From positions 5,462 through 69,461 of the forward strand of contig HF988645.1 of NCBI GenBank assembly GCA_000434675.1: DNA of 64,000 nt, written 5' to 3'. The translations under genes and the position numbers were made by a program. Position 1 is the stretch's first letter. Every line of letters begins with the position of its first letter. Shown in pieces: positions 29,424 to 37,265 of this stretch. The stretch is from Faecalibacterium sp. CAG:1138. GTDB lineage: Bacteria; Bacillota; Clostridia; Christensenellales; CAG-917. The notes beneath the pieces were generated by a model, which did not search any database, was not told the origin of the DNA, and saw nothing but the letters and a program-made list of their open reading frames with translations.

Positions 29424-30406
29424 TCTTTATTTTCGGCGGACATAACTGCGCCGTAATACTCTTTTTCGGACGTAATATATTCGCTTAAAATCTCGGAATC
29501 GTACTCCGTAACGTCAACGTGGCCGTAGGTGTTTTCACCGATAACAAGTTCCATAAGCGTGAAATTTTTGACGAAGCTGTAGCCACCGATTTTAAGGCCT
29601 ATCATATAGTCCACGTCGTTTCTTATAGCTTCCGCCCTTGCACCGGTTTCGTGTTTGTCCACAACTTCCGCGCCTTCGCCTTTAAGGCCGTACCAAACCT
29701 CGGCCAGCATGTTTTTGGCGTCGAAGCGGCAGGCAAAGTACACCAGCGGGCAGTCCTTTCTTTCAAAGTCCCCCACTCGCAGTTCAAGCAGCTTGCCGTC
29801 GTAAGGATTCATTTCGTACTTGGTCATAGGCGGTACGATATTCAGCTTTTTTCTGACGGTGGTGAAATCGGTTTTATTGCTGACTTTGGTGTATTTGACG
29901 GTTTCGCTGTAGTCTTTTTTCGTGACGATGCGATCGTTTTCCTTCGCGAATCTGAAGCCGGTAGGCTTGCCGGTATAATTCAGAACGATTTTGCCGAAGT
30001 TCTTTTGGTTTACGCCGAGCCTGTCGCCGTGCTCGCCGTCAAAGTCGTATTTGACGTAAGCGATAAGCCCCGCTTTTTCTTCGTCGGTGCTCTCTTCGAG
30101 AGTGATTTTAACCTCTTTGCCGTAAAGCTCGGTTTCTTTGTCGGCGTAGAAATAATAACCGTAGCCGTCGTCTTTTACGACGAGATAACTTTTGGCGCCG
30201 TAATCCTTGAGAAAATCTATTTTTTCCGCCTCATCTTCGCCCTCTTTTACGGGGTAAGTTCTGGTGTAAGTCGTCAGCTCGTAAGTGCCGTAGACGTCTT
30301 CTGCCGCCGCGGGATTGACTCTATAACAGCCCGTAAACAGCACCGCAAGCGACGCCACAAGAACCGTCAAAAGAACGACGGAAGTCATTTTTTTCGATAA
30401 TTTCAT
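29420..30406 (-). CDS. Uncharacterised lipoprotein
   Basis: 328 residues with a clear lipoprotein signal: MKLSKK, hydrophobic 10-24, lipobox LFTGC with the modified cysteine at about residue 27. The mature part is Lys/Glu/Tyr-rich, mostly predicted beta, with no family I recognise. Thus it should be anchored on the outer face of the membrane. It overlaps the pseudo-ABC ATPase gene by four bases (ATGA) and has its own promoter; the pair looks like a functional unit. Confidence 0.78.
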   Translation of the reverse strand: MKLSKKMTSVVLLTVLVASLAVLFTGCYRVNPAAAEDVYGTYELTTYTRTYPVKEGEDEAEKIDFLKDYGAKSYLVVKDDGYGYYFYADKETELYGKEVKITLEESTDEEKAGLIAYVKYDFDGEHGDRLGVNQKNFGKIVLNYTGKPTGFRFAKENDRIVTKKDYSETVKYTKVSNKTDFTTVRKKLNIVPPMTKYEMNPYDGKLLELRVGDFERKDCPLVYFACRFDAKNMLAEVWYGLKGEGAEVVDKHETGARAEAIRNDVDYMIGLKIGGYSFVKNFTLMELVIGENTYGHVDVTEYDSEILSEYITSEKEYYGAVMSAENKE

Positions 30407-30451
30407 ATTTCGCCTCCATAAATTAAGGTTGCTTTTTTCTTTGCCATATAT

Positions 30452-30480
30452 ATTATACCATATAGCTTTTCAAAATGCAA
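30452..30480 (-). promoter_or_regulatory. sigmaA-type promoter of the lipoprotein/ABC pair
   Basis: TTGCAT (30475-30480), 17-base spacer, TATAAT (30452-30457) on the minus strand; divergent from the thiN promoter 24 bases away. Confidence 0.78.
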
Positions 30481-30503
30481 CCCGCAAAATTTTGCCCGAG
30501 CCG

Positions 30504-30532
30504 TTGACAAAAACCGTTTTCGGTTATATCCT
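30504..30532 (+). promoter_or_regulatory. sigmaA-type promoter of thiN, start codon at predicted +1
   Basis: TTGACA (30504-30509), 17-base spacer, TATCCT (30527-30532). The ATG of thiN begins 7 bases after the -10, at the expected transcription start. Confidence 0.72.
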
Positions 30533-30538
30533 AAAAAT

Positions 30539-31135
30539 ATGAAAACCGCAGCTATACTTCTAAACGGTCCGTGCCTCGACTCCGAAATCGTCGAAACCGA
30601 CGTTATTGCGGCCGACGGCGGCCTTAAACTTTTGAAAAACAGAAAACCCGTTGCCTGCGTCGGCGATTTCGACAGCCTCGAAAACAAACCCGAGGGCATA
30701 AACTACGTCGTTTTTCCGAAAGAAAAGGACGAAACAGACGGCCAGCTTGCCGTTTCGTACGCAAAACAGGCGGGCTACGACCAAGTGAATATCTATGCCG
30801 CAACGGGCGGAGATCTGGGACACGTGCTCGGAAACGTGGGGCTTTTGAAATATGCGCGCGACATAAAAATCGGCGCCCGCATAACGGCCGCCGATTTCAC
30901 AATCAGACTTGTGGAAGGTAAAGTTTCCGAAAGCGCGCGACCGGGGCAAAAAATTTCGCTGTTCCCGTTTTTCGGTGACGCGACCGTCCGTAGCAGCAAG
31001 GGACTTTACTACCCTCTTTCCGACCTGACGCTTTCTGCCGGCACAAGCCGCGGACTTTCAAACGTGGCAACCGCAACCGAAATTTCTTTCGAGGTTTCGA
31101 GCGGCATGCTCCTTCTCATAACTTACAACAAATAG
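30539..31135 (+). CDS. thiN: Thiamine diphosphokinase
   Basis: Transfers pyrophosphate from ATP to thiamine, giving thiamine diphosphate. 198 residues, family length. Motifs: AADGG (24-28), GDFDS (42-46), KDETDGQLA (63-71). The usual GGRLDH motif reads GGDLGH here (90-95), with the arginine and aspartate replaced. C-terminal beta domain ends ISFEVSSGMLLLITYN, as in the family. No Shine-Dalgarno precedes the ATG, which coincides with the predicted transcription start. Convergent neighbour thiT makes a thiamine uptake-activation pair. Confidence 0.93.
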   Translation: MKTAAILLNGPCLDSEIVETDVIAADGGLKLLKNRKPVACVGDFDSLENKPEGINYVVFPKEKDETDGQLAVSYAKQAGYDQVNIYAATGGDLGHVLGNVGLLKYARDIKIGARITAADFTIRLVEGKVSESARPGQKISLFPFFGDATVRSSKGLYYPLSDLTLSAGTSRGLSNVATATEISFEVSSGMLLLITYNK

Positions 31136-31138
31136 TTT

Positions 31139-32251
31139 TCAGTCAGCGATATTCTCTGTCGCCGATTTTTCATATATGAGCTTCATAAAGCTCTTGCTCT
31201 TAAACAGCACGAACGCCACTGCCAGCGCGATTGCTCCGTCCAAAAACGTAAAGAGGTTGTATACCAAACCCCACGTTACCGCAGTATATCCCGGCTGGGC
31301 GTAACTCGCAAACGCAAAAATACCTGTCAATAAGTGCGAAACGTATCTGAGAGTTATGGCAATTCCCGCGCCCGCCATAAACGACAGCACCGGTTTTTTG
31401 ATGACATTGATTTCCTTAAAGATCCCCGCAAATCCGAGCATACCGAAAGCAAGCGGATAATCGATCAAAAATTGCGCCGGGTGAATTATAAATGGATCCT
31501 GCACCGCTTGCAAAACGCCGTACACGACACCTACTATAATACCTTTTCTTATGCCGAAGATATATGCAAAAAGCAGAATCGGAAGCATAGAAGCGAGGGT
31601 TACCGAGCCGCCCTGCGGCATCTTTAAAAACTTAACGTACGAAAGCGCGTAAGCAAGCGCGACGGAAACCGCAGCATAGGCCATGTCGCGAGTGGTGAAA
31701 GGACTCTTCTTTTTTCCGATAAACAAAGAGGCCAGAACCAGCAATGCGACAAGCGCAACCGCGCTGATATAAAGCCCCGCCTGCGACGAGCCGGGATACT
31801 TGCCCTTAACATCCTTGTAGTATAGAGCCAGAACGACGGCTGCGACAACAAGCGACACGAGCATAACGCCTGCCGCGATAAATTTGTACGTCCTGAAAAA
31901 GTCGGGCTTTGCGGCCTTGACGACGAATCCCGCCAAAAGCAAAAGCGCGGCCGTAGCTATAATCTCAAAAATCGACCAGAAAACGGCTTTTTTGAATTCT
32001 CCGCTGCTAACGTCTGCCGCAACCTTCAGTGTAAACATGGAAACTGCAAAAAACGAAGCCGCGCCAAAGGTGAAGTGTTTGACGTTTTTGACGTATGCAG
32101 GCAACTTTTCGGGACTGAATTTTTTCAGAATCGCCCAGAGCGCCGCCATAACGACCACAGCCGCAATGGCAAAATAGAACGCCGTTACGCTGAGCTGATC
32201 CGCAACGTCAAGCGACGTGAACGGTTCTTTCAGAATTGTTGTAAATTTCAT
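31139..32251 (-). CDS. thiT: Thiamine ECF transporter S component ThiT with N-terminal membrane extension
   Basis: 370 residues. The C-terminal half (about 190-370) is ThiT: RDMAYAAVSVALAYALSYVKF, PQGGSVTLASMLPILLFAY, GVLQAVQDPF, HPAQFLIDYPLAFG and the following helices. ThiT alone is about 190 residues; the first 185 residues here add about five further hydrophobic helices of no family I know. Preceded by a TPP riboswitch and terminator, consistent with thiamine import. Three bases separate its stop from that of convergent thiN. Confidence 0.92.
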   Translation of the reverse strand: MKFTTILKEPFTSLDVADQLSVTAFYFAIAAVVVMAALWAILKKFSPEKLPAYVKNVKHFTFGAASFFAVSMFTLKVAADVSSGEFKKAVFWSIFEIIATAALLLLAGFVVKAAKPDFFRTYKFIAAGVMLVSLVVAAVVLALYYKDVKGKYPGSSQAGLYISAVALVALLVLASLFIGKKKSPFTTRDMAYAAVSVALAYALSYVKFLKMPQGGSVTLASMLPILLFAYIFGIRKGIIVGVVYGVLQAVQDPFIIHPAQFLIDYPLAFGMLGFAGIFKEINVIKKPVLSFMAGAGIAITLRYVSHLLTGIFAFASYAQPGYTAVTWGLVYNLFTFLDGAIALAVAFVLFKSKSFMKLIYEKSATENIAD

Positions 32252-32286
32252 TTGTTCTCCTTCTGTTTATCGAACAAACCTCAAGC

Positions 32287-32315
32287 AAAAAAATGCCCCG
32301 CAAAACACGGGGCAT
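32287..32315 (-). terminator. TPP riboswitch expression-platform terminator
   Basis: Minus-strand hairpin ATGCCCCG-tgttttg-CGGGGCAT followed by seven T, between the TPP aptamer and thiT; stops transcription when TPP is bound. Confidence 0.9.
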
Positions 32316-32324
32316 TCAAAATTA

Positions 32325-32403
32325 CACGCTAACTCCCTACGCAGGTCCTAACCCGACAGGTTCAATGGGTATAATCTCAGCCGCAAGCGGCACCCCGATA
32401 AAC
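32325..32403 (-). ncRNA. TPP riboswitch
   Basis: Minus-strand RNA carries the THI-box core: CGGGGTGCC, GGCTGAGAT, ACCCATTGAACCTG, GGACCTGCGTAGGGA. These are the conserved pyrimidine- and pyrophosphate-binding elements of the thiamine diphosphate aptamer. It lies upstream of a terminator and thiT, and switches thiT off when TPP is plentiful. Confidence 0.96.
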
Positions 32404-32432
32404 ATATTTTTTTGGCCTTAAAGGCTGATTTT

Positions 32433-32461
32433 ATATTAAACCGTCAAAAGCGGTTTGTCAA
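32433..32461 (-). promoter_or_regulatory. sigmaA-type promoter of the TPP riboswitch-thiT unit
   Basis: TTGACA (32456-32461), 17-base spacer, TAATAT (32433-32438) on the minus strand; the -35 overlaps the stop of the upstream gene. Confidence 0.65.
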
Positions 32462-33231
32462 CCGATTTGAACGGAATTTGCGTTCGCGCCGCTTATTTCT
32501 TTTTTCGCAACGAAGAAGAACACAATTTGCAAAGCGTTTATCGGCAGGAACATCGCCCACGCCAAGCTGGAGAACGCTATCGCAAAATAGAGTTCAACTA
32601 CCGCCGTTAAAATTGCAAGAACCAGAACCGCGTAGTTTACGGCAAACTTGCCTTTCATCGTTGCGGCATAGTCGGCGGCAAAAATCAGAAGGTTGATGCC
32701 GTAATACACGGCAGCGATTACGATGAACAAGAAATTGAAAATGTTGCCTATTCCCTCGCCGAGCTGTTCGCCAGGATACTTATAAAGTTCGTCGGCGCTA
32801 TAAGACAAGGTGTAGCTGTTTCCTTCAAAAGTGAACGTCGTGCCGTTAAGCGAACCCGTGAAGGAACGCAACGCCACAGGCGAGCCGTCCTCGACGGAAG
32901 TTGCGGTCAGGGTTTTGAAGGTCAGAGTTTTGGTTTTGAGATCGTAGTGAGCGGTGCCGGTGTAAGTCGCCGCAGAATCGGAATAGCTGAACTTTTTGTC
33001 GGTTCTCGACGTGGCCGGATTTTTTACGTCCTCGGCGTCTGCGTCCGAAAAACTTAAAGAGCCACCTTCCGAAGTTTCGAAATAGCTTTGGCTTTCCAAA
33101 ACTTTTATACCTCTCGGATCCTTAGGGTCCGACTGTTTGTTCGCTTCGGCCTGTCCTACCAGAATTGCGCCGATCGTGAAAACGATGATCGCCACGATGG
33201 TTACAAGCCCCAAAAGTTTGGTCTTTTTCAT
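32458..33231 (-). CDS. Uncharacterised membrane protein
   Basis: 257 residues: N-terminal helix (about 6-28), a Ser/Thr/Asp-rich, beta-like external segment (about 30-158) and three to four C-terminal helices (about 163-185, 193-218, 222-245). I recognise no family. The external segment has the look of a small sensory or adhesion module but no motif supports a function. ATG 33231 has AGGAGG upstream. It follows the yfbR-like gene by 18 bases, so it probably belongs to the pgi-yfbR transcript. Confidence 0.7.
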   Translation of the reverse strand: MKKTKLLGLVTIVAIIVFTIGAILVGQAEANKQSDPKDPRGIKVLESQSYFETSEGGSLSFSDADAEDVKNPATSRTDKKFSYSDSAATYTGTAHYDLKTKTLTFKTLTATSVEDGSPVALRSFTGSLNGTTFTFEGNSYTLSYSADELYKYPGEQLGEGIGNIFNFLFIVIAAVYYGINLLIFAADYAATMKGKFAVNYAVLVLAILTAVVELYFAIAFSSLAWAMFLPINALQIVFFFVAKKEISGANANSVQIG

Positions 33232-33249
33232 AATTCCTCCTGTTCGAAG

Positions 33250-33834
33250 TTATTTCAAAACGTCCAACGGCTTGAAGAAACCGCCGGTGAAATTATCCAA
33301 AAAATATTTCACTTCCGGCGCGCCCAGAACGCAAAGCGTCGCAAAGGTGGTGTCGCGCGCCACGGAGTATTCCTTGTTCCCTGCGTTGGTTTCTTCCTCG
33401 CACTTGAGATAAGCGGCGAGCTTGTCGGCGTATTTGACGAGTTTATATTCCTCCGTCGAAGTGTCGGGAGAAATAAGTTCCGCATAATAATCCCTCAAAA
33501 ATTCCGGAAGCATCTCCAAAAGCTTGCTTTCGGCAAGAGCTTCCATCTCCTTATAGGCATGCTCGATTTTAGGATTATTATACTTGATCGGCGTAGGCAT
33601 ATCGCCGGTTATGACCTCGCTTGCGTCGTGGAACATAGCGATGGATACGGCTTTTTCAACGTTGACGTTTCCGCCGTAAAGCTTGTTTTTGATGAGGCAA
33701 AGCGCCTGAGTGATATACGCAACCTGATAGCTGTGCTCGATAAGATTGTCCGGCACGGAGTTGCGCATAAGGCTCCACCGCTCAATATACTTCATTCTGT
33801 TTAAAAGCGCGTAAAAATTGCTGCTGTTATTCAT
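33250..33834 (-). CDS. yfbR: YfbR-like 5'-deoxynucleotidase (HD domain)
   Basis: 194-residue HD-domain phosphohydrolase. The HD ligands are visible: EHSYQVA (H34), FHDASE (H69-D70) and KYADKL near residue 130, with the family's TGDMPTPIKY. YfbR removes phosphate from deoxynucleoside 5'-monophosphates in dNTP homeostasis. Ten-base gap after pgi. Family assignment is good; the substrate is taken from the family. Confidence 0.88.
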   Translation of the reverse strand: MNNSSNFYALLNRMKYIERWSLMRNSVPDNLIEHSYQVAYITQALCLIKNKLYGGNVNVEKAVSIAMFHDASEVITGDMPTPIKYNNPKIEHAYKEMEALAESKLLEMLPEFLRDYYAELISPDTSTEEYKLVKYADKLAAYLKCEEETNAGNKEYSVARDTTFATLCVLGAPEVKYFLDNFTGGFFKPLDVLK

Positions 33835-33843
33835 GATTTCACC

Positions 33844-35259
33844 TTAGATGATATATTTGTCGGCTTTTTGAGGAGCGCAGTCAAGCTCCTTCTTCTTGTC
33901 TTCGTATCCCGCTCTGCCAAACAACGCGTAGGTGGCGTTTTTGCCTTCCTCGACGCCCGGTTGATTGAAGGTGTTGACGTTGAGGATAGCGCCTGCATAA
34001 GCAGTCTGAAGCTGGAAGAACATCATAAGCTCGCCGAGAGTGAAAGCGTTGATTTCCGGAAGCACGATGGTGCTGTTCAACCTGCCGGCTTTGGTGAGCG
34101 CGTATTCGGTGGCGCGTTTTTCGGTGGAAATAAGCTCGTTCAAGGTGTGTCCGCAAAGGAAATTTACGTTAGGATACTCCTCTGCGCCTTCAGGGATAAC
34201 CACTTCGGATCTAAAGTTTCTGACCTCGATGAAGGTTACGACCTTGTCGAACGGACCTTCGGTGTAAAGCTGAACCTGGCTGTGCTGATCGGTTACGCCC
34301 AAGGATTTGACAGGGGTTTGACCGGCATAAACCTTTTTGCCGGTAAAATCGGTGGCTTTGCCCAGGCTTTCCGCCCAAAGCTGAGCGTACCAGTCGGCAA
34401 AATACTTGAGACCGTCGGAATACGGCATCATAACGTGAATGTTGCAGCCCTTTTCCATTGCCATGCACTGAAGCATTGCGGACATAAGCGCAGGATTCTT
34501 TGCAGGATTGTCTCTGCCGCAAAGCTTATCCATATACGCCGCGCCCTCGAGAAGTCCCTTTATATCGATTCTGGTTACGGCCGCCGGCAGCAGTCCCACA
34601 GGGCACAGTTCGCTGAATCTGCCGCCAACTCCGTCAGGAATAAAGAAGGTTTTGAGGCCTTCGGCTTTTGCGATTTTGATGAGGTTGCCGCTGTTTGCGG
34701 AGGTGGTGGCGATGACGTGTTTGGTCCAGTCGGCGCCGAGTTTTTTCTTCAGGATATCGGTGATAATGAGATACTGACTCATCGTTTCGGACGTCGAGCC
34801 CGATTTGGTGATGACGTTGAACATGGTTTTTTCGACGTCGATAACGTCCAGAAGCGCGCTCATGCGTTCAGGATCGATGTTGTCTTCAACGTAGAATTTA
34901 GGGGCCTTTCTTTTGTATTTAGGAAGGTCGTTGTAATGCAAATGATTGAGCGCGGTGAAGGTTGCGATAGGGCCGAGAGCGCTGCCGCCGATGCCGAGAA
35001 CGACGAAAAAGTCGAAATTGTCCCTGATTTCCTTTGCTGCGGCAAGGATGTCGTCCACAACGTCCGCCTGATTGTACGGAAGCTCGCTCCACCCCATCAT
35101 ATCTCTGCCGCGATTTCTGGAAACGTAATCGAACGCCCACATTGCCTTGCCGGCGTAACGATTGAGCTCGCGATCGGTGAAGCCTTTTTCTCCGACGGTT
35201 TTTGCCATCATATTGTTAAAATCGAATCTGATACGATTTTCGGTTTTGTTGTAAGCCAT
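33844..35259 (-). CDS. pgi: Glucose-6-phosphate isomerase
   Basis: Glycolytic interconversion of glucose 6-phosphate and fructose 6-phosphate. 471 residues, in the range of short Bacillota Pgi. Visible blocks: VVLGIGGSALGP near 93, ITKSGSTSETM near 155, VGGRFSELCPVGLLP near 215, and TDQHSQVQLYTEGP near 330, holding the catalytic histidine region. ATG 35259 has GGAG upstream and a strong promoter. Confidence 0.97.
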   Translation of the reverse strand: MAYNKTENRIRFDFNNMMAKTVGEKGFTDRELNRYAGKAMWAFDYVSRNRGRDMMGWSELPYNQADVVDDILAAAKEIRDNFDFFVVLGIGGSALGPIATFTALNHLHYNDLPKYKRKAPKFYVEDNIDPERMSALLDVIDVEKTMFNVITKSGSTSETMSQYLIITDILKKKLGADWTKHVIATTSANSGNLIKIAKAEGLKTFFIPDGVGGRFSELCPVGLLPAAVTRIDIKGLLEGAAYMDKLCGRDNPAKNPALMSAMLQCMAMEKGCNIHVMMPYSDGLKYFADWYAQLWAESLGKATDFTGKKVYAGQTPVKSLGVTDQHSQVQLYTEGPFDKVVTFIEVRNFRSEVVIPEGAEEYPNVNFLCGHTLNELISTEKRATEYALTKAGRLNSTIVLPEINAFTLGELMMFFQLQTAYAGAILNVNTFNQPGVEEGKNATYALFGRAGYEDKKKELDCAPQKADKYII

Positions 35260-35345
35260 AAAAAACTCCTCTTTTTGGTCAAAAGTATTCTGAAACAGGC
35301 GGAAATTTATAATACTGCGGATTCTTCTCGCCGTTTCGTATATTG

Positions 35346-35374
35346 ATTATACAATATAACCCCGATTTTTGCAA
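35346..35374 (-). promoter_or_regulatory. sigmaA-type promoter of pgi
   Basis: TTGCAA (35369-35374), 17-base spacer, TATAAT (35346-35351) on the minus strand, about 90 bases before the ATG. Confidence 0.78.
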
Positions 35375-35433
35375 GCAAAAGAGCCATAATTCAAGTTTCA
35401 TTGTGTCCGCCTGTTTTCAAACGCTTTCGGACA

Positions 35434-35461
35434 TAAAAAAGGGCTTCCAAAGAAGCCCTTT
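35434..35461 (-). terminator. Intrinsic terminator after hpf
   Basis: AAAGGGCTT and AAGCCCTTT form a 9-bp stem with a 6-nt loop; minus-strand transcript continues into six T. Eleven bases after the hpf stop. Confidence 0.88.
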
Positions 35462-35471
35462 TGAAAATTCG

Positions 35472-35999
35472 TTAATAGACGCATTCGATGATGCCGACGT
35501 TGCCGTCGTGACGGCGATATACGCAGTTCACCATGCCGGTGTCGACGTTCAGATACAGATAGAAATCGTGGCCGCTCATTTCGAGGTCTGCCATAGCCTC
35601 CTCTTTCGTGAGCCCCTTAAGACCGAACTGTTTGACTTTGACGACTTCAGGTTTGCGTTGGGAAATATCCTCTTCCATAAACGCGCCGTCGAAAGCGGTT
35701 TCTTTAAGTTTCTTGTTGAGTTTGGTGCGATATTTCCTCACCATACGCTCGATTTTAGGGAAAATGGCGTATGCGTTGTCGTACATATTGTCGCTGACCT
35801 CCTCCACGCGAATGAGGTCGCCGTTAAACCAGATGGTTGCCTCAAGAGTGTAACGCTCTTTTGCGCCGGACTGGCTGCAGACGAACTTTGCGGTGGTGTC
35901 GTCCTTGAAGAAGCATTCCAGCTTTTCGGCTTTTTTCTCGATAAGGTTCTTGAGAGTCTGAGTCGGTGTGTAGTTGGTCCCGATGATTTCGATTTTCAT
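35472..35999 (-). CDS. hpf: Ribosome hibernation promoting factor, long form
   Basis: Dimerises 70S ribosomes into inactive 100S particles in stationary phase. Start at ATG 35999 (MKIEIIGTNYTPTQTL) with GGGAGG 8 bases upstream; 175 residues, long-form length. N-terminal S30AE/YfiA domain (1-100), variable linker, C-terminal dimerisation domain (about 120-175, VVKVKQFGLKGLTKEEAM and SGHDFYLYLNVDTG). Confidence 0.97.
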   Translation of the reverse strand: MKIEIIGTNYTPTQTLKNLIEKKAEKLECFFKDDTTAKFVCSQSGAKERYTLEATIWFNGDLIRVEEVSDNMYDNAYAIFPKIERMVRKYRTKLNKKLKETAFDGAFMEEDISQRKPEVVKVKQFGLKGLTKEEAMADLEMSGHDFYLYLNVDTGMVNCVYRRHDGNVGIIECVY

Positions 36000-36114
36000 A
36001 TTGTTGCCTCCCTTTATCTTTATCAAAGGGCTTCGCCCTCTGTCTAGTTTTATTATATCATAACAAGGCTTAAAAATCCATTAAAACTCGGAAAAATTTT
36101 TAATTTGTACCCGG

Positions 36115-36147
36115 GTATAAAAATGCGCGGCGGGGCTTCCGCTGCGC
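36115..36147 (-). terminator. Terminator after the Nudix-like gene
   Basis: GCGCGGCGG (36125-36133) pairs with CCGCTGCGC (36139-36147) with one mismatch; minus-strand transcript then reads ATTTTTATA. Closes the mcsA-mcsB-clpC-membrane/Nudix-like transcript before hpf. Confidence 0.75.
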
Positions 36148-36153
36148 AAGATT

Positions 36154-37257
36154 TCAGAAGTTCAGTTTTTCTTTCAGATTCAATATTTCCGCGTAGGACA
36201 AACAAGCCAGCAAAGCTTGTCCGCATTGCTTTTTGACGGATTTTTGAAGGCTGCAAACGGCTTCTGGATTATCTTTCGATTCCTCGAAGCGCGGCGCAAA
36301 CTGCCTTTTCGGAACGAGAGTTCCACCGCCCTCTTCGAGGTTCATTTCGTAGTAGAAATTCACCTTTGCCTGCGACCACGGAACAAGATAATAAACGTTT
36401 TGCAGTTTTTCCGTTCTCAAAGGTTTGATTTTGTTGCCTTCAGGCAAAGTCTTGTTGATTTCGTTCGCCTGCCAAATGGTGAGTGCGGCGTATTTTTGAA
36501 GTTTTTCGGTAAATTCACGGGCGGTATAGTTCACCACGACGTAAAAATAGAAATTCGGCTTTCCGCCCTCAAGCAGATCGCGAGCAAAGCCCATAAAGTT
36601 TTCGGAAAAGCGCAATTCGTCGTAGTCCTCGCCCTCCCTGAGGCCGAAATTGTTCTTCAGCGTGTCCCTGACGACCTTGCAGAACCTGTCTTCAACGGTG
36701 GCGTCCGTGATCTCTTCGGGCTTTTCGTCCCGATAAAACAAATCCTTTTCCTTCAAAGCCAAGGAAATAGGCTGGGCAAACTTATCCTTCCACGTTGTTT
36801 TGTCGAGGCCTCTTCTTTCAATCAGAAGATAGCCGTCTTTGGTTATAACAAGCCCGTTTATGCCGATCTGGTTGCCGAGTTCCGATTTGTTTATAGGCGA
36901 AATGCTCTCGTTGCACTCGTAAAGGTCCCTAAGAGTCATGCCGTCGGTGAGCTTGTAGTCCATACAGCGATTGGTGAGCAGCATGTGATAATACATGGTG
37001 CGCTTGGTATGTATTTTTATCGTGGAAGCGTCAACCCGCTCGAAGTCGTCTAAGCGAATAGTTGCGGTGTTGGTTTTTTTGGAGTGCTTGTGCGCGTCGA
37101 GAAGCGCCCTGCTGTTCTGAATTATAAAATCGGGCAATTTGAAAGCTTCGTTTACGTTGTCGGCGATCGTAAGCTTTGTGTTGAACGCTCTGTTTGCGTA
37201 AACGTTCAGGCTTGCAATGACAAGATAAGGCTTGCTGCTATTGTTGTCGCCGTTCAA
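36154..37257 (-). CDS. Degenerate Nudix-fold domain protein (3' part of a frameshifted gene)
   Basis: 367 residues from a TTG at 37257 that lacks a ribosome site. The frame is open and protein-like well upstream of that codon (about 20 further residues beginning AKRDVYSAEYENEKRD), which fits continuation from the preceding reading frame after a one-base indel near 37318. Residues about 130-260 look Nudix-like (IGINGLVITKDGYLLIERRG, then KVVRDTLKNNFGL), but the Nudix-box catalytic RExxEE is not conserved, so hydrolysis is unlikely. A role as a nucleotide-sensing domain is inference only. Ends with a Cys/Ser-rich tail. Followed by a terminator. Confidence 0.65.
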   Translation of the reverse strand: MNGDNNSSKPYLVIASLNVYANRAFNTKLTIADNVNEAFKLPDFIIQNSRALLDAHKHSKKTNTATIRLDDFERVDASTIKIHTKRTMYYHMLLTNRCMDYKLTDGMTLRDLYECNESISPINKSELGNQIGINGLVITKDGYLLIERRGLDKTTWKDKFAQPISLALKEKDLFYRDEKPEEITDATVEDRFCKVVRDTLKNNFGLREGEDYDELRFSENFMGFARDLLEGGKPNFYFYVVVNYTAREFTEKLQKYAALTIWQANEINKTLPEGNKIKPLRTEKLQNVYYLVPWSQAKVNFYYEMNLEEGGGTLVPKRQFAPRFEESKDNPEAVCSLQKSVKKQCGQALLACLSYAEILNLKEKLNF

Positions 37258-37265
37258 AAAACGAT

